A stretch of DNA of 64,000 nucleotides from Microvirga subterranea (GTDB taxonomy: Bacteria; Pseudomonadota; Alphaproteobacteria; Rhizobiales; Beijerinckiaceae), in contig NZ_QQBB01000001.1 of the NCBI RefSeq assembly GCF_003350535.1, positions 898,213 through 962,212 of the forward strand, written 5' to 3'. Positions within the stretch are counted from its first letter, which is position 1, and each line of letters begins with the position of its first letter. Below, one piece after another: positions 53,966 through 63,901 of this stretch. The translations under genes were made by a program, and so were the position numbers. Below the pieces are notes generated by a model. That model saw nothing but the letters and a program-made list of their open reading frames with translations, was not told where the DNA came from and made no database searches.

Positions 53966-54916
53966 TCAGAACGGCGAGTCGGGGTAGTAGAAGTTCTTGG
54001 CGTTGTCCTTCGTGATCAGTTCCGCGTTGATCACGTAGGTGCCGCGCATGGGCGCGTTGGCGAAGAACTGGCCGGCCGTGACGAACATCGCGGTCGAGAT
54101 CATCGCCGGCGGATAGGAGACGTCCGCCGGGATCATCTTGTCGCCATCCATGACGCGCTTGACCATGTCCTTCATGCCGGCGCCGCCGAGGACGAACTTG
54201 ATATCTTCGCGCTTGCCCTGGCGGATCGCTTCCATGATGCCGAGCGCCATGTCGTCGTCGGAGGCCCAGACCGCGTCGATCTTCGGATGCTTCGCGAGGA
54301 AGTCCTGCATCACCCGGAAGGCGTCGTCCCGGTTCCAGTTGGCGTATTGCTTGTCGATGACCTTGACGCCCGACCCTTCGAGCGCCTTCTCGAAGTTGGT
54401 GACCCGCTCCTCGTCGATCACGGTCGGAATGCCGCGGAAGACCACGACGTTGCCCTGCTTCAGGTTGTCCTTGAAGTATTTGCCCGCGACGCGGCCGAAC
54501 TCCGGATTGTTGCCGGCCACATAGATGTCCTGGATCGACGGATCCTTGAGGCCGCGATCGACGACGGTGATGAAGGTGCCGCGCTTCTTGACCTCGTTCA
54601 CCGGGTTGGTGAGCTCGTCGGAATTGAAGGGCAGGACCACGAGGGCGTCGATCTTCTGGGCCGTCAGGTCGTCCAGGGCGTTGGCTTGGGATGCGCCGTC
54701 GGGCGAGGTCTTCACGACCACCTTGAGACCCGGATAGGTCTTTTCGAGCTGCTTGGCCGTTTCCTGCGCGTGGTAGACCACGCCGCCCGTCCAGCCATGG
54801 GTCGCGGCCGGAATCGACACGCCGATCGTCACGTTCTTCTGCTGTGCCAGCGCGCCGGTCGTCAGGCCTGCGAAGAGGCCTGCCGCCGCCGCCAGTTTCA
54901 GTGCCGTTCCTCTCAT
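53966..54916 (-). CDS. Ribose/inositol-type sugar-binding protein of an ABC importer
   Basis: A 316-residue type I binding protein. Signal peptide MRGTALKLAAAAGLFAGLTT with cleavage near ALAQ, then NVTIGVSIPAATHGWTGGVV. It has the RbsB-type core DALVVLPFNSDELTNPVNEV and WASDDDMALGIMEAIRQG. The ATG at 54916 follows a GGGAGG site; the open frame up to 55198 is read-through. It delivers a sugar to the RbsC/RbsA-type partners encoded just upstream in transcription order. The exact sugar is not determinable. Confidence 0.92.
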   Translation of the reverse strand: MRGTALKLAAAAGLFAGLTTGALAQQKNVTIGVSIPAATHGWTGGVVYHAQETAKQLEKTYPGLKVVVKTSPDGASQANALDDLTAQKIDALVVLPFNSDELTNPVNEVKKRGTFITVVDRGLKDPSIQDIYVAGNNPEFGRVAGKYFKDNLKQGNVVVFRGIPTVIDEERVTNFEKALEGSGVKVIDKQYANWNRDDAFRVMQDFLAKHPKIDAVWASDDDMALGIMEAIRQGKREDIKFVLGGAGMKDMVKRVMDGDKMIPADVSYPPAMISTAMFVTAGQFFANAPMRGTYVINAELITKDNAKNFYYPDSPF

Positions 54917-54975
54917 GTTTTCCTCCCTGAGGGTTGGCTTGAGCCCATCTTGTTTCCGGTGGGCCCGCACCGGTT

Positions 54976-55974
54976 TCATCGCCCGCGCTGAAGTGAGCGC
55001 TGCACGAGCATGGCGATAATGATGATGGCACCCTGAACCGCGCCGACGAGAAACTCGGAGACGAAGTTCGACAGCACCATGATGTTCGCAACGAGTTCCA
55101 GGATGATGGCGCCGACCACGGTCCCCCAGACGCGGCCGAGGCCGCCTCTGAGCGCCGTGCCGCCGATCACGACGGCCGTGATGGCCTGAAGCTCCCACAG
55201 AAGGCCCGTCGTCGGCGTGGCGGAGCCGAGGCGCGGCACATAGACCAGGATGGCGATGCCGACGCAGATGCCCTGGATGATGTAGGTCAGCGTCCGCACC
55301 CGCCAGATCGGCACGCCCGAATAGCGCGCAACGTCCTCGTTGGACCCGATGGCGATCACGTGGCGTCCGAAGGACGTCTTGTAGAGGATCAGCGCCCCCA
55401 CGGCCGCCACCGCCAGGAAGGCGAGGATCGGCACGGGAACGCCTGCGACGTCGCCGAAATAGACCGGGCGGTAAAGCTCGCGCAGCTCCGAATTGCGCAG
55501 GGTAATGGTGCCGCCGGCCGCGAGCCAGATCACGAGGGAGCGGAAGATGCCCATCGTGCCGAGGGTCACGATGAAGGGCTCGATCCGCCCGAACGTGACG
55601 ATGAGGCCGTTGGCAAGACCGCAGGCGGCACCCAGCCCGACCGCGGCCAGCATGCCGAGCGCGAGCGTGCCGTATCCCGGGTTGCCGAGGCCGTTGAGCG
55701 TGAGGATCATGATCCCGGCCACGAGGGCGGCCATCGATCCGACGGAGAGATCAAGGCCGCCGCCCGCGATCACGAAGGTGGCGCCGACCGCGATGATGGC
55801 GATGAAAGCGGACCGGGTGACCACGTTGAGCAGGTTCGACGCGGTCAGAAAGTCCGGATTGATCAGCGCGCCCGCGATCACCAGGACGATGAGGGCGATG
55901 AAGGGCGACAGCGCCCGCATGTCGAAGTTGAAGCGGCGCTTCTCTGCACTGCTGCGGAGCACGGTTTCGGTCAT
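54976..55974 (-). CDS. RbsC-type sugar ABC permease
   Basis: A 332-residue permease, about eight to ten membrane spans, with RSAFIAIIAVGATFVIAGGG and LDLSVGSMAALVAG, the hallmark of ribose/xylose/inositol permeases. The coupling segment GSNEDVARYSGVPIWRVRTL is present. It is preceded by the ATPase with an ATGA overlap and followed by the binding-protein gene after 59 nt. Confidence 0.94.
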   Translation of the reverse strand: MTETVLRSSAEKRRFNFDMRALSPFIALIVLVIAGALINPDFLTASNLLNVVTRSAFIAIIAVGATFVIAGGGLDLSVGSMAALVAGIMILTLNGLGNPGYGTLALGMLAAVGLGAACGLANGLIVTFGRIEPFIVTLGTMGIFRSLVIWLAAGGTITLRNSELRELYRPVYFGDVAGVPVPILAFLAVAAVGALILYKTSFGRHVIAIGSNEDVARYSGVPIWRVRTLTYIIQGICVGIAILVYVPRLGSATPTTGLLWELQAITAVVIGGTALRGGLGRVWGTVVGAIILELVANIMVLSNFVSEFLVGAVQGAIIIIAMLVQRSLQRGR

Positions 55975-57491
55975 GCCTGGCCTGCGGCGATTTCTGCCGC
56001 CCTTTCTTCGTGAACGCCTGTTGCGAGATAGACGATTGCGTCTTCCGAGAGATCGGTCTGCGCGACCTCGCCGGCGATGCGCCCGTTGCGCATCACGACG
56101 ACCCGGTGGCAGAGGCCGATCAATTCCTGCATCTCCGACGAGATGACGATTACGGACCGTCCCTGCTCTGCGAGCGACGCGATGAAGCGGTAGATCTGTT
56201 CCTTGGTGCCGATGTCGACGCCCCGGGTCGGCTCGTCGATGACGACGACCTGCGGATCCGCCAGCATCATCTTGGCGAGAAGCAGCTTCTGCTGATTGCC
56301 TCCGGAGAGCTGGCCGGCCAGGAGGTCGCGCCGCCGGGTGCGGATGTCGAAGTCCTTGATGGCGGTATCGAGCGCCCTCTCTTCGGCCGGAACGTCGATG
56401 AACGGTCCCCGGCCGAATTTCTCCAGAGCCGCAAGGGTGAGGTTGACGCGCAGGTCTTGGCGGAGGAGGAGGCCCTTGCCCTTCCGGTCCTCCGACAGAT
56501 AGACGACGCCCGCCGCCATGGCCTCGCGCGCATCGTTGAACCGCACGTTCCTGCCATTCAGGGCGATGCTCCCCTCGCTCGGACGCAGGCCCACGAGGCT
56601 CTCGAACAGCTCCGTGCGCCCGGCGCCGATGAGGCCGCCGAAGCCGAGGATCTCGCCGCGCCTCAGGCTGAAGGAGACATCCTCCACGTAACCGGGCACC
56701 GACATGGTGCGCACGGAGAGGATGTCCTGGTCGGAGGCCGTCGCGGGCTTTTCGGGATAGAGCTTGGACATGTCGCGCCCCACCATGAGGCGCGCCATCT
56801 CAAGGGGCTCGAGACCGTCGATGTCCCGGGTGGCGATGAAGCGGCCGTCCCGCAGAACCGTGACCCGGTCGGCGATTGCCTTCACCTCGTTGAGACGGTG
56901 AGAAATGTACAGGATCGCCGCTCCATGAGCACGGAGCCGGCGGATGATCTGGAAGAGGCTCTCGGCCTCGACCGGGGTCAGGACGGCTGTCGGCTCGTCG
57001 AAGGCGACCACCTTGTGCGGGACGAGGAGCGCTCGGGCGATCTGGACCAGCTGCCGGTCCGCAATGGAGAGCCGGCGCACCTCGCGGTCCGGGTCGATGG
57101 CGGTGCCGAGATCCTTCAGGATCGCCCGCGTCCGGTCGCGCATGGCCCGATCGTCCACGAGACCGAAGCGGCGGATCTCCCGTCCGAGGAAGAGATTCTG
57201 CGAGACCGTCAGGTCTTCGGCGAGAAGGATCTCCTGATGGACGAGGACGATGCCCCGGCTCTCGGCCTCGACCGGGCCCGAGAACGCGATCGGCTGATCG
57301 TCGAGGTAGAGGCTCCCCTTCGTCGGCTGCAGGTGGCCGGAGAGAATGCGCATGAGGGTCGACTTGCCGGCGCCGTTCTCGCCGATCACCGCGTGGACCT
57401 CGCCCGGCCTCAGGTCGAGCGAGATGCCGCTCAGAACCTCGACGGGTCCGAAGGATTTCGAGACATTCTCTGCGCGAAGAACAGAAGACAT
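55971..57491 (-). CDS. RbsA-type sugar ABC transporter ATP-binding protein (double ATPase)
   Basis: A 506-residue tandem ATPase. The first half has Walker A GENGAGKST and Walker B VVAFDEPTAVL; the second half has GLIGAGRTE in place of a classical Walker A and LSGGNQQKLLLAKM with VVIDEPTRGVD. Such asymmetry is normal for RbsA/XylG/MglA. The ATG at 57491 follows a GGAG site and starts MSSVLRAENVSKSFG; the ATG at 57551 would add a 20-residue non-family tail. First gene of the operon, divergent from lacI. Confidence 0.93.
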   Translation of the reverse strand: MSSVLRAENVSKSFGPVEVLSGISLDLRPGEVHAVIGENGAGKSTLMRILSGHLQPTKGSLYLDDQPIAFSGPVEAESRGIVLVHQEILLAEDLTVSQNLFLGREIRRFGLVDDRAMRDRTRAILKDLGTAIDPDREVRRLSIADRQLVQIARALLVPHKVVAFDEPTAVLTPVEAESLFQIIRRLRAHGAAILYISHRLNEVKAIADRVTVLRDGRFIATRDIDGLEPLEMARLMVGRDMSKLYPEKPATASDQDILSVRTMSVPGYVEDVSFSLRRGEILGFGGLIGAGRTELFESLVGLRPSEGSIALNGRNVRFNDAREAMAAGVVYLSEDRKGKGLLLRQDLRVNLTLAALEKFGRGPFIDVPAEERALDTAIKDFDIRTRRRDLLAGQLSGGNQQKLLLAKMMLADPQVVVIDEPTRGVDIGTKEQIYRFIASLAEQGRSVIVISSEMQELIGLCHRVVVMRNGRIAGEVAQTDLSEDAIVYLATGVHEERAAEIAAGQA

Positions 57492-57752
57492 GGACTGCTC
57501 CGGACCGTCGTCAACGGCTTGATCGCCTTCGGTCGCCCGAAAGCGGGTCATCGGCGCGCATGCGCCCGATGCGGATCAGCTGTCAGCCATGTAAGCCGGC
57601 ATTCGTTTCCTCCGTCGATGGTCTGAGCCCTCTTTCGGGGCCTTCGGGCAACCAGGGCTGAACAAAGTTGACAATGCCCTGATGTAATCGATTACATTTA
57701 CTTTACCGAAATGGCGGCCTCTGTCAAACAGGGCCGCCTCAGGGGAAAGTTC
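57492..57752. promoter_or_regulatory. Divergent promoter with a perfect 16-bp LacI-type operator
   Basis: ATGTAATCGATTACAT at 57682-57697 is a perfect palindrome with the CG centre typical of LacI-family operators. TTGACA (57668-57673) lies upstream as a -35 for the regulator gene, so the operator overlaps its -10 region. The same operator can control the divergent sugar operon. The rest of the 261-base gap has no gene that I can support. Confidence 0.8.
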
Positions 57753-58817
57753 ATGGACGAGATCGGGCGCAAGGGAAGGCCTGGAGCCAGCAGCACGCCG
57801 CTCCGCGCCGCGCGGATCCAGGACGTGGCGCGCCTTGCAGACGTCTCAACCGCCACCGTCAGCCGTGCTCTTGCGACGCCGGACCGGGTTTCGCCCGAGG
57901 CTCGCGCCCGTGTGCTCGAGGCCATCGCCCAGACGGGGTATGTCCCCAATCCGGCCGCACGCACCTTGCGCTCGCAGAAGACCTTCATGGTGCTGGTCGT
58001 CCTTCCGGACCTGGCGAACACGTTCTTCTCGAAGATCCTGCGCGGCATCGAGGAGACGCTTTTCGATGCCGGTTACGGCATGATCATCAGCGATCTCGAC
58101 GGCTCTCCGGAGAAGGAGGCCCATTTCGCGGCCTACACGGCGGCCGGCCGGGTGGACGGAGCGATCCTGCTCAACGGGCACTTGTTCGGCCAGAGCCGCG
58201 ACGGCAAGGGTACACCAGCCAAGATCAACATTCCTCTGGTTGCTCTCTGCGAGGCGATTCCGAATGCCGGAATCCCTCAGATCGAGATCGACAACCGCGC
58301 GGCGGCGCGCCAGATGACGCGCTATCTCGCATCACTCGGACACGCCCGCATCGCCTATGTGAGCGGGCCTGCCGAGAACGTGCTGGAGCACGAGCGCTTC
58401 CAAGGCTATCGCGACGGACTCCTTGCTGCCGGTCTGTCGTTCGACCCTGAACTGGTTCTCTCAGGCGACTTCACGCTCGAGTCGGGCGTCAGGGCGGGTC
58501 AGGAGCTCGTCGCCAGGGCGGAGCGGCCGACTGCGGTCTTCTGCACCAGTGACGAAATGGCGATCGGGGCCGTGCGGACGCTGCGGTCGGCCGGGCTGCG
58601 CGTTCCCGAGGATATCTCGGTCGCAGGCTTCGACGACATCGAGTTCGCCGCTGCCGCGCAGCCGGCACTGACGACGATCCATCAGCCGAGGCGCGAGCTC
58701 GGCCAAGCCGCCGCCACTGTGCTGATCGACCTGCTGCAGGGGCGCGAGACGGAAAAACGCATCCGCCTCAAGACGGAACTCGTGGTGCGGGACAGCGTCG
58801 CCCCGCCACGCGCTTGA
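57753..58817 (+). CDS. LacI family transcriptional regulator of the divergent sugar operon
   Basis: A 354-residue LacI-type regulator. The helix-turn-helix RIQDVARLADVSTATVSRAL is followed by a periplasmic-binding-type effector domain (FMVLVVLPDLANTFFSKILR, PTAVFCTSDEMAIGAVRTLR, ISVAGFDDIEFAAAAQPALT). The ATG at 57753 follows AGGGGA; an ATG at 57711 is possible but has no ribosome site. It most likely represses the ABC sugar operon and itself through the palindrome at 57682, and is released by the sugar or a derivative. Confidence 0.92.
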   Translation: MDEIGRKGRPGASSTPLRAARIQDVARLADVSTATVSRALATPDRVSPEARARVLEAIAQTGYVPNPAARTLRSQKTFMVLVVLPDLANTFFSKILRGIEETLFDAGYGMIISDLDGSPEKEAHFAAYTAAGRVDGAILLNGHLFGQSRDGKGTPAKINIPLVALCEAIPNAGIPQIEIDNRAAARQMTRYLASLGHARIAYVSGPAENVLEHERFQGYRDGLLAAGLSFDPELVLSGDFTLESGVRAGQELVARAERPTAVFCTSDEMAIGAVRTLRSAGLRVPEDISVAGFDDIEFAAAAQPALTTIHQPRRELGQAAATVLIDLLQGRETEKRIRLKTELVVRDSVAPPRA

Positions 58818-58830
58818 TCGTCCGTCGGCC

Positions 58831-61452
58831 TCAGGCCGCCCGTCCGGCCGCCATGCCCGTCGGCGAGGCTGGCTGGCGACCTGCTCTCACCCGTCGACGC
58901 TGCAGCCACGCGATTGCCCCAACCAGCGCAAAGGCCGGCAGGAACACCCAGATCGTGGAGGGGCGGCCCGGCGCGGGCTGAAGGACGCCGACGATCTGGA
59001 AGCCCGGCTCGAGACCGATGCGCTTGGCATAGGAGCCGAAGGCGACGTTGCTGATCGTGACCTGGTTTCCGAGGCCTGCGACCGTCAGGCCTGCTGCGCG
59101 CAGGCGCTCCTGAGGCGTCGGCTTCGGCTCACCGAGGTTCAGGCTGACGGTCTTGCGAACGTCGTCCCCCTCGATCGTCATTCCCTCGACCACGAAGGCG
59201 ATGCGCCGGTCGGCCGGCGCCTGGGCGACCTGATTGAGCAGCTCGCTTGCCGGCAGCTCCACGGTGGCAGGGTGAATCTGGTTCAGCCACCAGTCGGGAC
59301 GGAAGAGCGCGAAGCAGACGAGGAGCAGGACGGCGCTCTCCCAAAGCCGGCTGCGGGTCACGAAGTAGTTCATGGTCGCGGCCGAGAAGATGAGGATCGC
59401 AGCCATGTTGACGACTATAACCAAGATCGTATCCGCCCAGCTCTCCACGCCGATCAGCAGCATCGCCGGATTGAAGATGAAGACGAAGGGGAGGATGGCC
59501 GTGCGCAGGGAGTAGAGTGCGCCTTGGAAACCCGTCGCGATGGGATCTTCCCGCGAGATCGCCGCCGCCGCAAAGGCTGCAAGTCCGACCGGTGGCGTGA
59601 TGTCCGCCATGATGCCGAAATAGAACACGAAGAGGTGAACGGCAATCAGGGGGATCGCCAGTCCGGCCTGTGCGCCGAGCTCGACCACCACGGGTGCCAT
59701 GAGGGTCGCGACCAGGATGTAGTTCGCGGTGGTGGGGATGCCCATTCCGAGCACGAGGCTGATGAGGGCGATCAGGCACAGCATGATGATCACGTTGCCG
59801 CCCGAGATGAACTCGACGAACTCGGTCATCATGAGGCCAAGGCCCGTCAGCGTCACGGTGCCGACCACGATGCCGGCCGTCGCCGTCGCGATCGCGATGC
59901 CGATCATGTTGCGGGCGCCGAGCGCCAGACCGTCGAGAAGATCGGCCATGGCGGCGCTCGCTGCTGCCGGGATGGACTCGTTCCGGAACAGGGCGAGAAG
60001 AGGACGCCGCGTGGCGACGATCCCGATGATCGCCACCGTGGCCCAGAAAGCGGAGAGGCCCGGCGACATTTCCTCCACCATCAGGCACCAGAGCAGGACC
60101 ACGAGCGGGATCAGGAAGTCGAGACCCGTGCGCGTCACTTCCCAGGCACGCGGAAGGGTGATGATCGGCGTGTTCGGATCGTCCAGCTCGAGGTCGGGAA
60201 AGCGGGCCGCGTAGGCGACGGACGCCACGTAGATGACCAAGGCAGCTGCAGACAGCATCCAGGGAGCGCTCGCCCCGAAGGCCGCTTGGGCGCCGAGGAC
60301 GCCGTAATAGAGAAGGCAGAGCACCACGATGGAGCCGCTGAGCCCGAGGCCGGTGCGCAGCAGCCGAACCTTCGCCGGCATCGCCTCCCGCGGGATGGGC
60401 CTCGCACCGATTTTCAAGGCCTCGAGATGCACGATGTAGAGCAGGGCCAGGTAGGATGCGATGGCCGGCAGGAAGGCATGCGTCACGATCTGGGAATAGG
60501 GGATGCCGACGTATTCCACCATCAGGAAGGCGGCCGCGCCCATCACGGGCGGCATGATCTGACCGTTGATGGACGACGCGGCCTCGATGGCGCCGGCTTT
60601 CACGCCGGACAGGCCGGTCCGCTTCATGAGGGGAATCGTGAAGATGCCGCCGGACACGACATTGGATACGGAAGAGCCGGAGACGACACCGTTGAGGGCA
60701 GATGAAACGACTGCGACTTTGGCCGGGCCGCCGCGCAGGTGCCCCAGCAACGCGATGGAGATCTGCATCATCCAGTTGCCGGCTCCCGCCTTCTCCAGCA
60801 GCGTGCCGAACAGGACGAAGAGGAATACGAAGCTCGTCGAAACGCCGAGCGCGATGCCGAAGACGCCTTCCGTCGTCAGCCATTGATGCTGGAGGAACTT
60901 CGAGATCGAGGCGCCCTTGTGCTGCAGCACGTCCGGCATGTAAGGCCCGGCGAAGGTATAGGTGACGAAGACGAGAGCGACGATCACCATCGGCAGGCCG
61001 AGTGCGCGACGGGTGGCCTCCAGCAGCAGCAGAATGCCAATGCCTGCCGTAACGAGATCCAGCGTAATCGGCTGCCCCGGACGGGTCGCGAGCTCGCGGT
61101 AGAACAGGAACAGGTAGGCGCCCGCGAAGGCGCCGATCAGGGCGAGGGCCCAGTCCGCGACCGGCACGTATCTCCGGGGCGACGACTTGAAGGCCGGATA
61201 GGCCATGAAGGCGAGGAAGAGCCCGAGGCCGAGATGGATCGCGCGCGCCTCCGTGTCGTTCAGGATTCCGAAGCCCAGGGTGAAGGGCAGGGGGGATGCA
61301 TACCAGATCTGAAACAGCGACCAGGCGATCGCCACCGCGGTGATGACGGTCGCGGTGATACCGGTCGGCTTGCGGCCTCCCGTGTCGGCCTCCGCCACCA
61401 GCTGTTCCAGCTCCGCGGACGGAGCGAGCGTCGGCTTTTCGGTTGTCGACAT
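58831..61452 (-). CDS. TAXI-type TRAP transporter fused permease with C-terminal DUF3394-like region
   Basis: An 873-residue membrane protein joining the small (DctQ-like) and large (DctM-like) TRAP subunits. The N-terminal part has about four to six spans. The large part includes GHLRGGPAKVAVVSSALNGV, VSGSSVSNVVSGGIFTIPLM and GMGIPTTANYILVATLMAPV. After residue about 690 a soluble segment (EGMTIEGDDVRKTVSLNLGE) resembles the DUF3394 domain found in these permeases, followed by a final membrane span. It imports a small organic acid or amino acid using an ion gradient. Convergent with lacI. Confidence 0.93.
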   Translation of the reverse strand: MSTTEKPTLAPSAELEQLVAEADTGGRKPTGITATVITAVAIAWSLFQIWYASPLPFTLGFGILNDTEARAIHLGLGLFLAFMAYPAFKSSPRRYVPVADWALALIGAFAGAYLFLFYRELATRPGQPITLDLVTAGIGILLLLEATRRALGLPMVIVALVFVTYTFAGPYMPDVLQHKGASISKFLQHQWLTTEGVFGIALGVSTSFVFLFVLFGTLLEKAGAGNWMMQISIALLGHLRGGPAKVAVVSSALNGVVSGSSVSNVVSGGIFTIPLMKRTGLSGVKAGAIEAASSINGQIMPPVMGAAAFLMVEYVGIPYSQIVTHAFLPAIASYLALLYIVHLEALKIGARPIPREAMPAKVRLLRTGLGLSGSIVVLCLLYYGVLGAQAAFGASAPWMLSAAALVIYVASVAYAARFPDLELDDPNTPIITLPRAWEVTRTGLDFLIPLVVLLWCLMVEEMSPGLSAFWATVAIIGIVATRRPLLALFRNESIPAAASAAMADLLDGLALGARNMIGIAIATATAGIVVGTVTLTGLGLMMTEFVEFISGGNVIIMLCLIALISLVLGMGIPTTANYILVATLMAPVVVELGAQAGLAIPLIAVHLFVFYFGIMADITPPVGLAAFAAAAISREDPIATGFQGALYSLRTAILPFVFIFNPAMLLIGVESWADTILVIVVNMAAILIFSAATMNYFVTRSRLWESAVLLLVCFALFRPDWWLNQIHPATVELPASELLNQVAQAPADRRIAFVVEGMTIEGDDVRKTVSLNLGEPKPTPQERLRAAGLTVAGLGNQVTISNVAFGSYAKRIGLEPGFQIVGVLQPAPGRPSTIWVFLPAFALVGAIAWLQRRRVRAGRQPASPTGMAAGRAA

Positions 61453-61479
61453 GGTGATCCCCTCATCCCAAACAAGGCA

Positions 61480-61499
61480 GGGGTGGCCTTCGCCACCCC
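61480..61499 (-). terminator. Intercistronic hairpin between TAXI binding protein and TRAP permease
   Basis: GGGGTGGC (61480-61487) pairs with GCCACCCC (61492-61499) around a four-base loop, 30 bases after the binding-protein stop on the minus strand. There is no long T-run. It is likely a stabilising or partial-termination hairpin. Confidence 0.65.
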
Positions 61500-61529
61500 C
61501 TTAGGCGATATGGCCGTGAGCAGGCCGGC

Positions 61530-62504
61530 TTACTTCAGCCAGCCCTTTTCCTTGTAGTACTTGGCGGCGCCGGGATGGAGCGGAGCCGACAGGCCGTCCT
61601 TGACCATCTTGGCCGGGTCGAGGTTGGCGAAGGCCGGGTGAAGCGACTTGAACTCGTTGAAGTTCTCGAAGACCGCCTTGGTGACCTGATAGACCGTCTC
61701 TTCCGGCACCTTGGCCGAGGTCACCATCGTGGCGAGCACGCCATAGGTCTCCGTCGGCTGCGGGTTGTTGGCATAGAGCCCGCCCGGGATCGTCGCCTTG
61801 GCATAGTAAGGCTTGTCCGCCAGGAGCTTATCGACGGCCGGGCCTGTGATCGACACGAGCTTGGCGCCGCAGGTCGTGGTCGGGTCCTGGATGTTCGCGG
61901 ACGGGTGCCCGACGCCGTAGAAGAACGCGTCGATCTTGTTGTCGCACAGGGCAGGGCCGTGCTCGTCGGCCTTCAGCTCGGAGGCGAGCGAGAAATCGGA
62001 GAGCTTCCAGCCGACAGCCCCGAGCAGCTCCTCCATGGATGCGCGGGTGCCGGAGCCGGGATTGCCCACGTTCATGCGCTTGCCCTTGAGATCCTCGAAC
62101 TTGGCGGCATTCGCCTCCTTGCGGGCCAAAACCGTAAAGGGCTCGGGGTGAACCGAGAACACGGAGCGCAGATCCTCGAAGGCTCCGCCATCCTTGAAGG
62201 CGCCGAGGCCCTTGAGGGAATTGTACTGCACGTCGGACTGCGTCAGGCCGAAATCGAGCTCGCCGGCCTTGATGGTGTTGACGTTGTAGGCCGAGCCGCC
62301 GGTGGACTCCACGGAGCAGCGGATGCCGTGGGTCTTGCGGTCCTTGTTGACCAAACGGCAGACGGCGCCGCCGACGGCGTAGTAGACGCCGGTCACGCCA
62401 CCAGTGCCGATGGTCGCGAACTTCTGCTGCGCCTGGGCCGGCACGGCTGCAAGCATCAGGGCCGATGCGGCCGCGCCGACCAGGGTTTTCGTCAAAACGT
62501 GCAT
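61530..62504 (-). CDS. TAXI family TRAP transporter solute-binding protein
   Basis: A 324-residue protein. Signal peptide [20 protein letters not shown] with cleavage near AQAQ, then the diagnostic [20 protein letters not shown]. It also has [19 protein letters not shown], the TAXI segment in which loss of function is used for family recognition. TAXI proteins bind glutamate, alpha-ketoglutarate or related acids in known cases. Its ligand here is not known; the nearby aminotransferase suggests an amino acid or keto acid. Confidence 0.93.
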   Translation of the reverse strand: MHVLTKTLVGAAASALMLAAVPAQAQQKFATIGTGGVTGVYYAVGGAVCRLVNKDRKTHGIRCSVESTGGSAYNVNTIKAGELDFGLTQSDVQYNSLKGLGAFKDGGAFEDLRSVFSVHPEPFTVLARKEANAAKFEDLKGKRMNVGNPGSGTRASMEELLGAVGWKLSDFSLASELKADEHGPALCDNKIDAFFYGVGHPSANIQDPTTTCGAKLVSITGPAVDKLLADKPYYAKATIPGGLYANNPQPTETYGVLATMVTSAKVPEETVYQVTKAVFENFNEFKSLHPAFANLDPAKMVKDGLSAPLHPGAAKYYKEKGWLK

Positions 62505-62557
62505 TCTCGTTGTCCCTCTTTGTTATGTTCGCCCAACAACCGGCCTGCGCCGGACGT

Positions 62558-63901
62558 TCAGGCTGCCTTCAACTCGATGCCTGCGAGTGCCGCGTCCACG
62601 GCATCCCCCAGGCGTTCCACGATAGCATCGACGATCGGTTCGTCGACGATGAACGGCGGAGCGAGCAGGACATGGTCGCCGCGTGCTCCGTCGATCGTTC
62701 CGCCCATAGGATAGACCATGAGGCCGCGCGCCATCGCCTCGCGCTTGATGCGCGCGTGAAGCTTCTGTTTAGGATCAAACGTCGCCTTGGTCGAGCGGTC
62801 CTCGACCAGCTCGACCGCCATGAAGAGGCCCCGGCCGCGGATATCCCCAACATGAGGATGGTTGCCGAACCGCTCTCCGAGGCGGCGCGTGAGGTGCGCG
62901 CCCATCCGGCGGACATTGGCGAGCAGATCGTCCCGCCGGATGACCTCCTGGACCGCGAGGCCGGCCGCACAGGCCATGGGATGGCCGAGATAGGTGTGGC
63001 CGTGCTGGAAGAAGCCAGAGCCGTTCGCGAAAGCGTCGAAGATCCGACGGCCGAGCAGAACGGCCCCGATCGGCTGATAACCTCCGCCGAGACCCTTGGC
63101 GATGGTCATGAGATCCGGCGCGACCCCGTCCTGCTCGCAGGCGTGGAGAGTGCCGGTGCGACCCATGCCGCACATGACCTCGTCCAGGATGAGGAGGATG
63201 CCGTAGCGGTCGCAGATCGCACGAACGCGCTTGAGATAGTCGGCCACCGGCGGAACGGCGCCCGCGGTCGCACCCACGACGGTCTCGGCCACGAAGGCCA
63301 TGACGCTGTCCGGCCCGAGTTCCAGGATCTTGTCTTCGAGGGCCTGGGCGGCGCGAGCCGCGTAATCCGCGTCGCTTTCGCCCTTCTGCTGAAACCGGTA
63401 GGCGAAGCACGGATCGATATGGTGCGTCTCGACCAGAAGCGGGCGAAACTGGGTGCGCCGCCACTCGTTGCCACCGGTCGCGAGGGCTCCGAGCGTGTTG
63501 CCATGATAGCTCTGGCGCCGGGCGATGATGTTGCGTCGCTCCGGCTGGCCGATCTCCACGAAATACTGCCGCGCCATCTTGAGCGCGGCCTCGACGGCCT
63601 CCGAGCCGCCGGACACGAAGTAGACGTGGGACATGCCTTCGGGAGCATCCTCGATCAGCCGGTCGGCGAGGGCCTCTGCCGGCTCGGTGGTGAAGAAACT
63701 CGTATGGGCGTATGCGAGCTTGTCCGCCTGTGCGTGGAGGGCCGCCACGATGTCGGGATGGCCGTGGCCGAGGCAGGACACGGCGGCGCCTCCGGACGCG
63801 TCGATGTAGGAGCGGCCCTCCGAGTCGAAGAGCTCGACGCCTTTCCCGCCGACCGCCACCGGAAGGGTCGTACGGATCTGGCGATGGAGGATGCGGCTCA
63901 T
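62558..63901 (-). CDS. Class III (aspartate aminotransferase family) PLP aminotransferase
   Basis: A 447-residue PLP enzyme. The substrate pocket segment is YIDASGGAAVSCLGHGHPDI, the PLP Asp is in LILDEVMCGMGRTG and the Schiff-base Lys is in TIAKGLGGGYQPIGAVLLG. The fold is that of omega-amino-acid, GABA, taurine and diamine aminotransferases. The ATG at 63901 follows a GGAGA site and overlaps the upstream stop (ATGA). It is upstream of the TAXI-TRAP genes, so it may process the imported amine or amino acid. Confidence 0.93.
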   Translation of the reverse strand: MSRILHRQIRTTLPVAVGGKGVELFDSEGRSYIDASGGAAVSCLGHGHPDIVAALHAQADKLAYAHTSFFTTEPAEALADRLIEDAPEGMSHVYFVSGGSEAVEAALKMARQYFVEIGQPERRNIIARRQSYHGNTLGALATGGNEWRRTQFRPLLVETHHIDPCFAYRFQQKGESDADYAARAAQALEDKILELGPDSVMAFVAETVVGATAGAVPPVADYLKRVRAICDRYGILLILDEVMCGMGRTGTLHACEQDGVAPDLMTIAKGLGGGYQPIGAVLLGRRIFDAFANGSGFFQHGHTYLGHPMACAAGLAVQEVIRRDDLLANVRRMGAHLTRRLGERFGNHPHVGDIRGRGLFMAVELVEDRSTKATFDPKQKLHARIKREAMARGLMVYPMGGTIDGARGDHVLLAPPFIVDEPIVDAIVERLGDAVDAALAGIELKAA

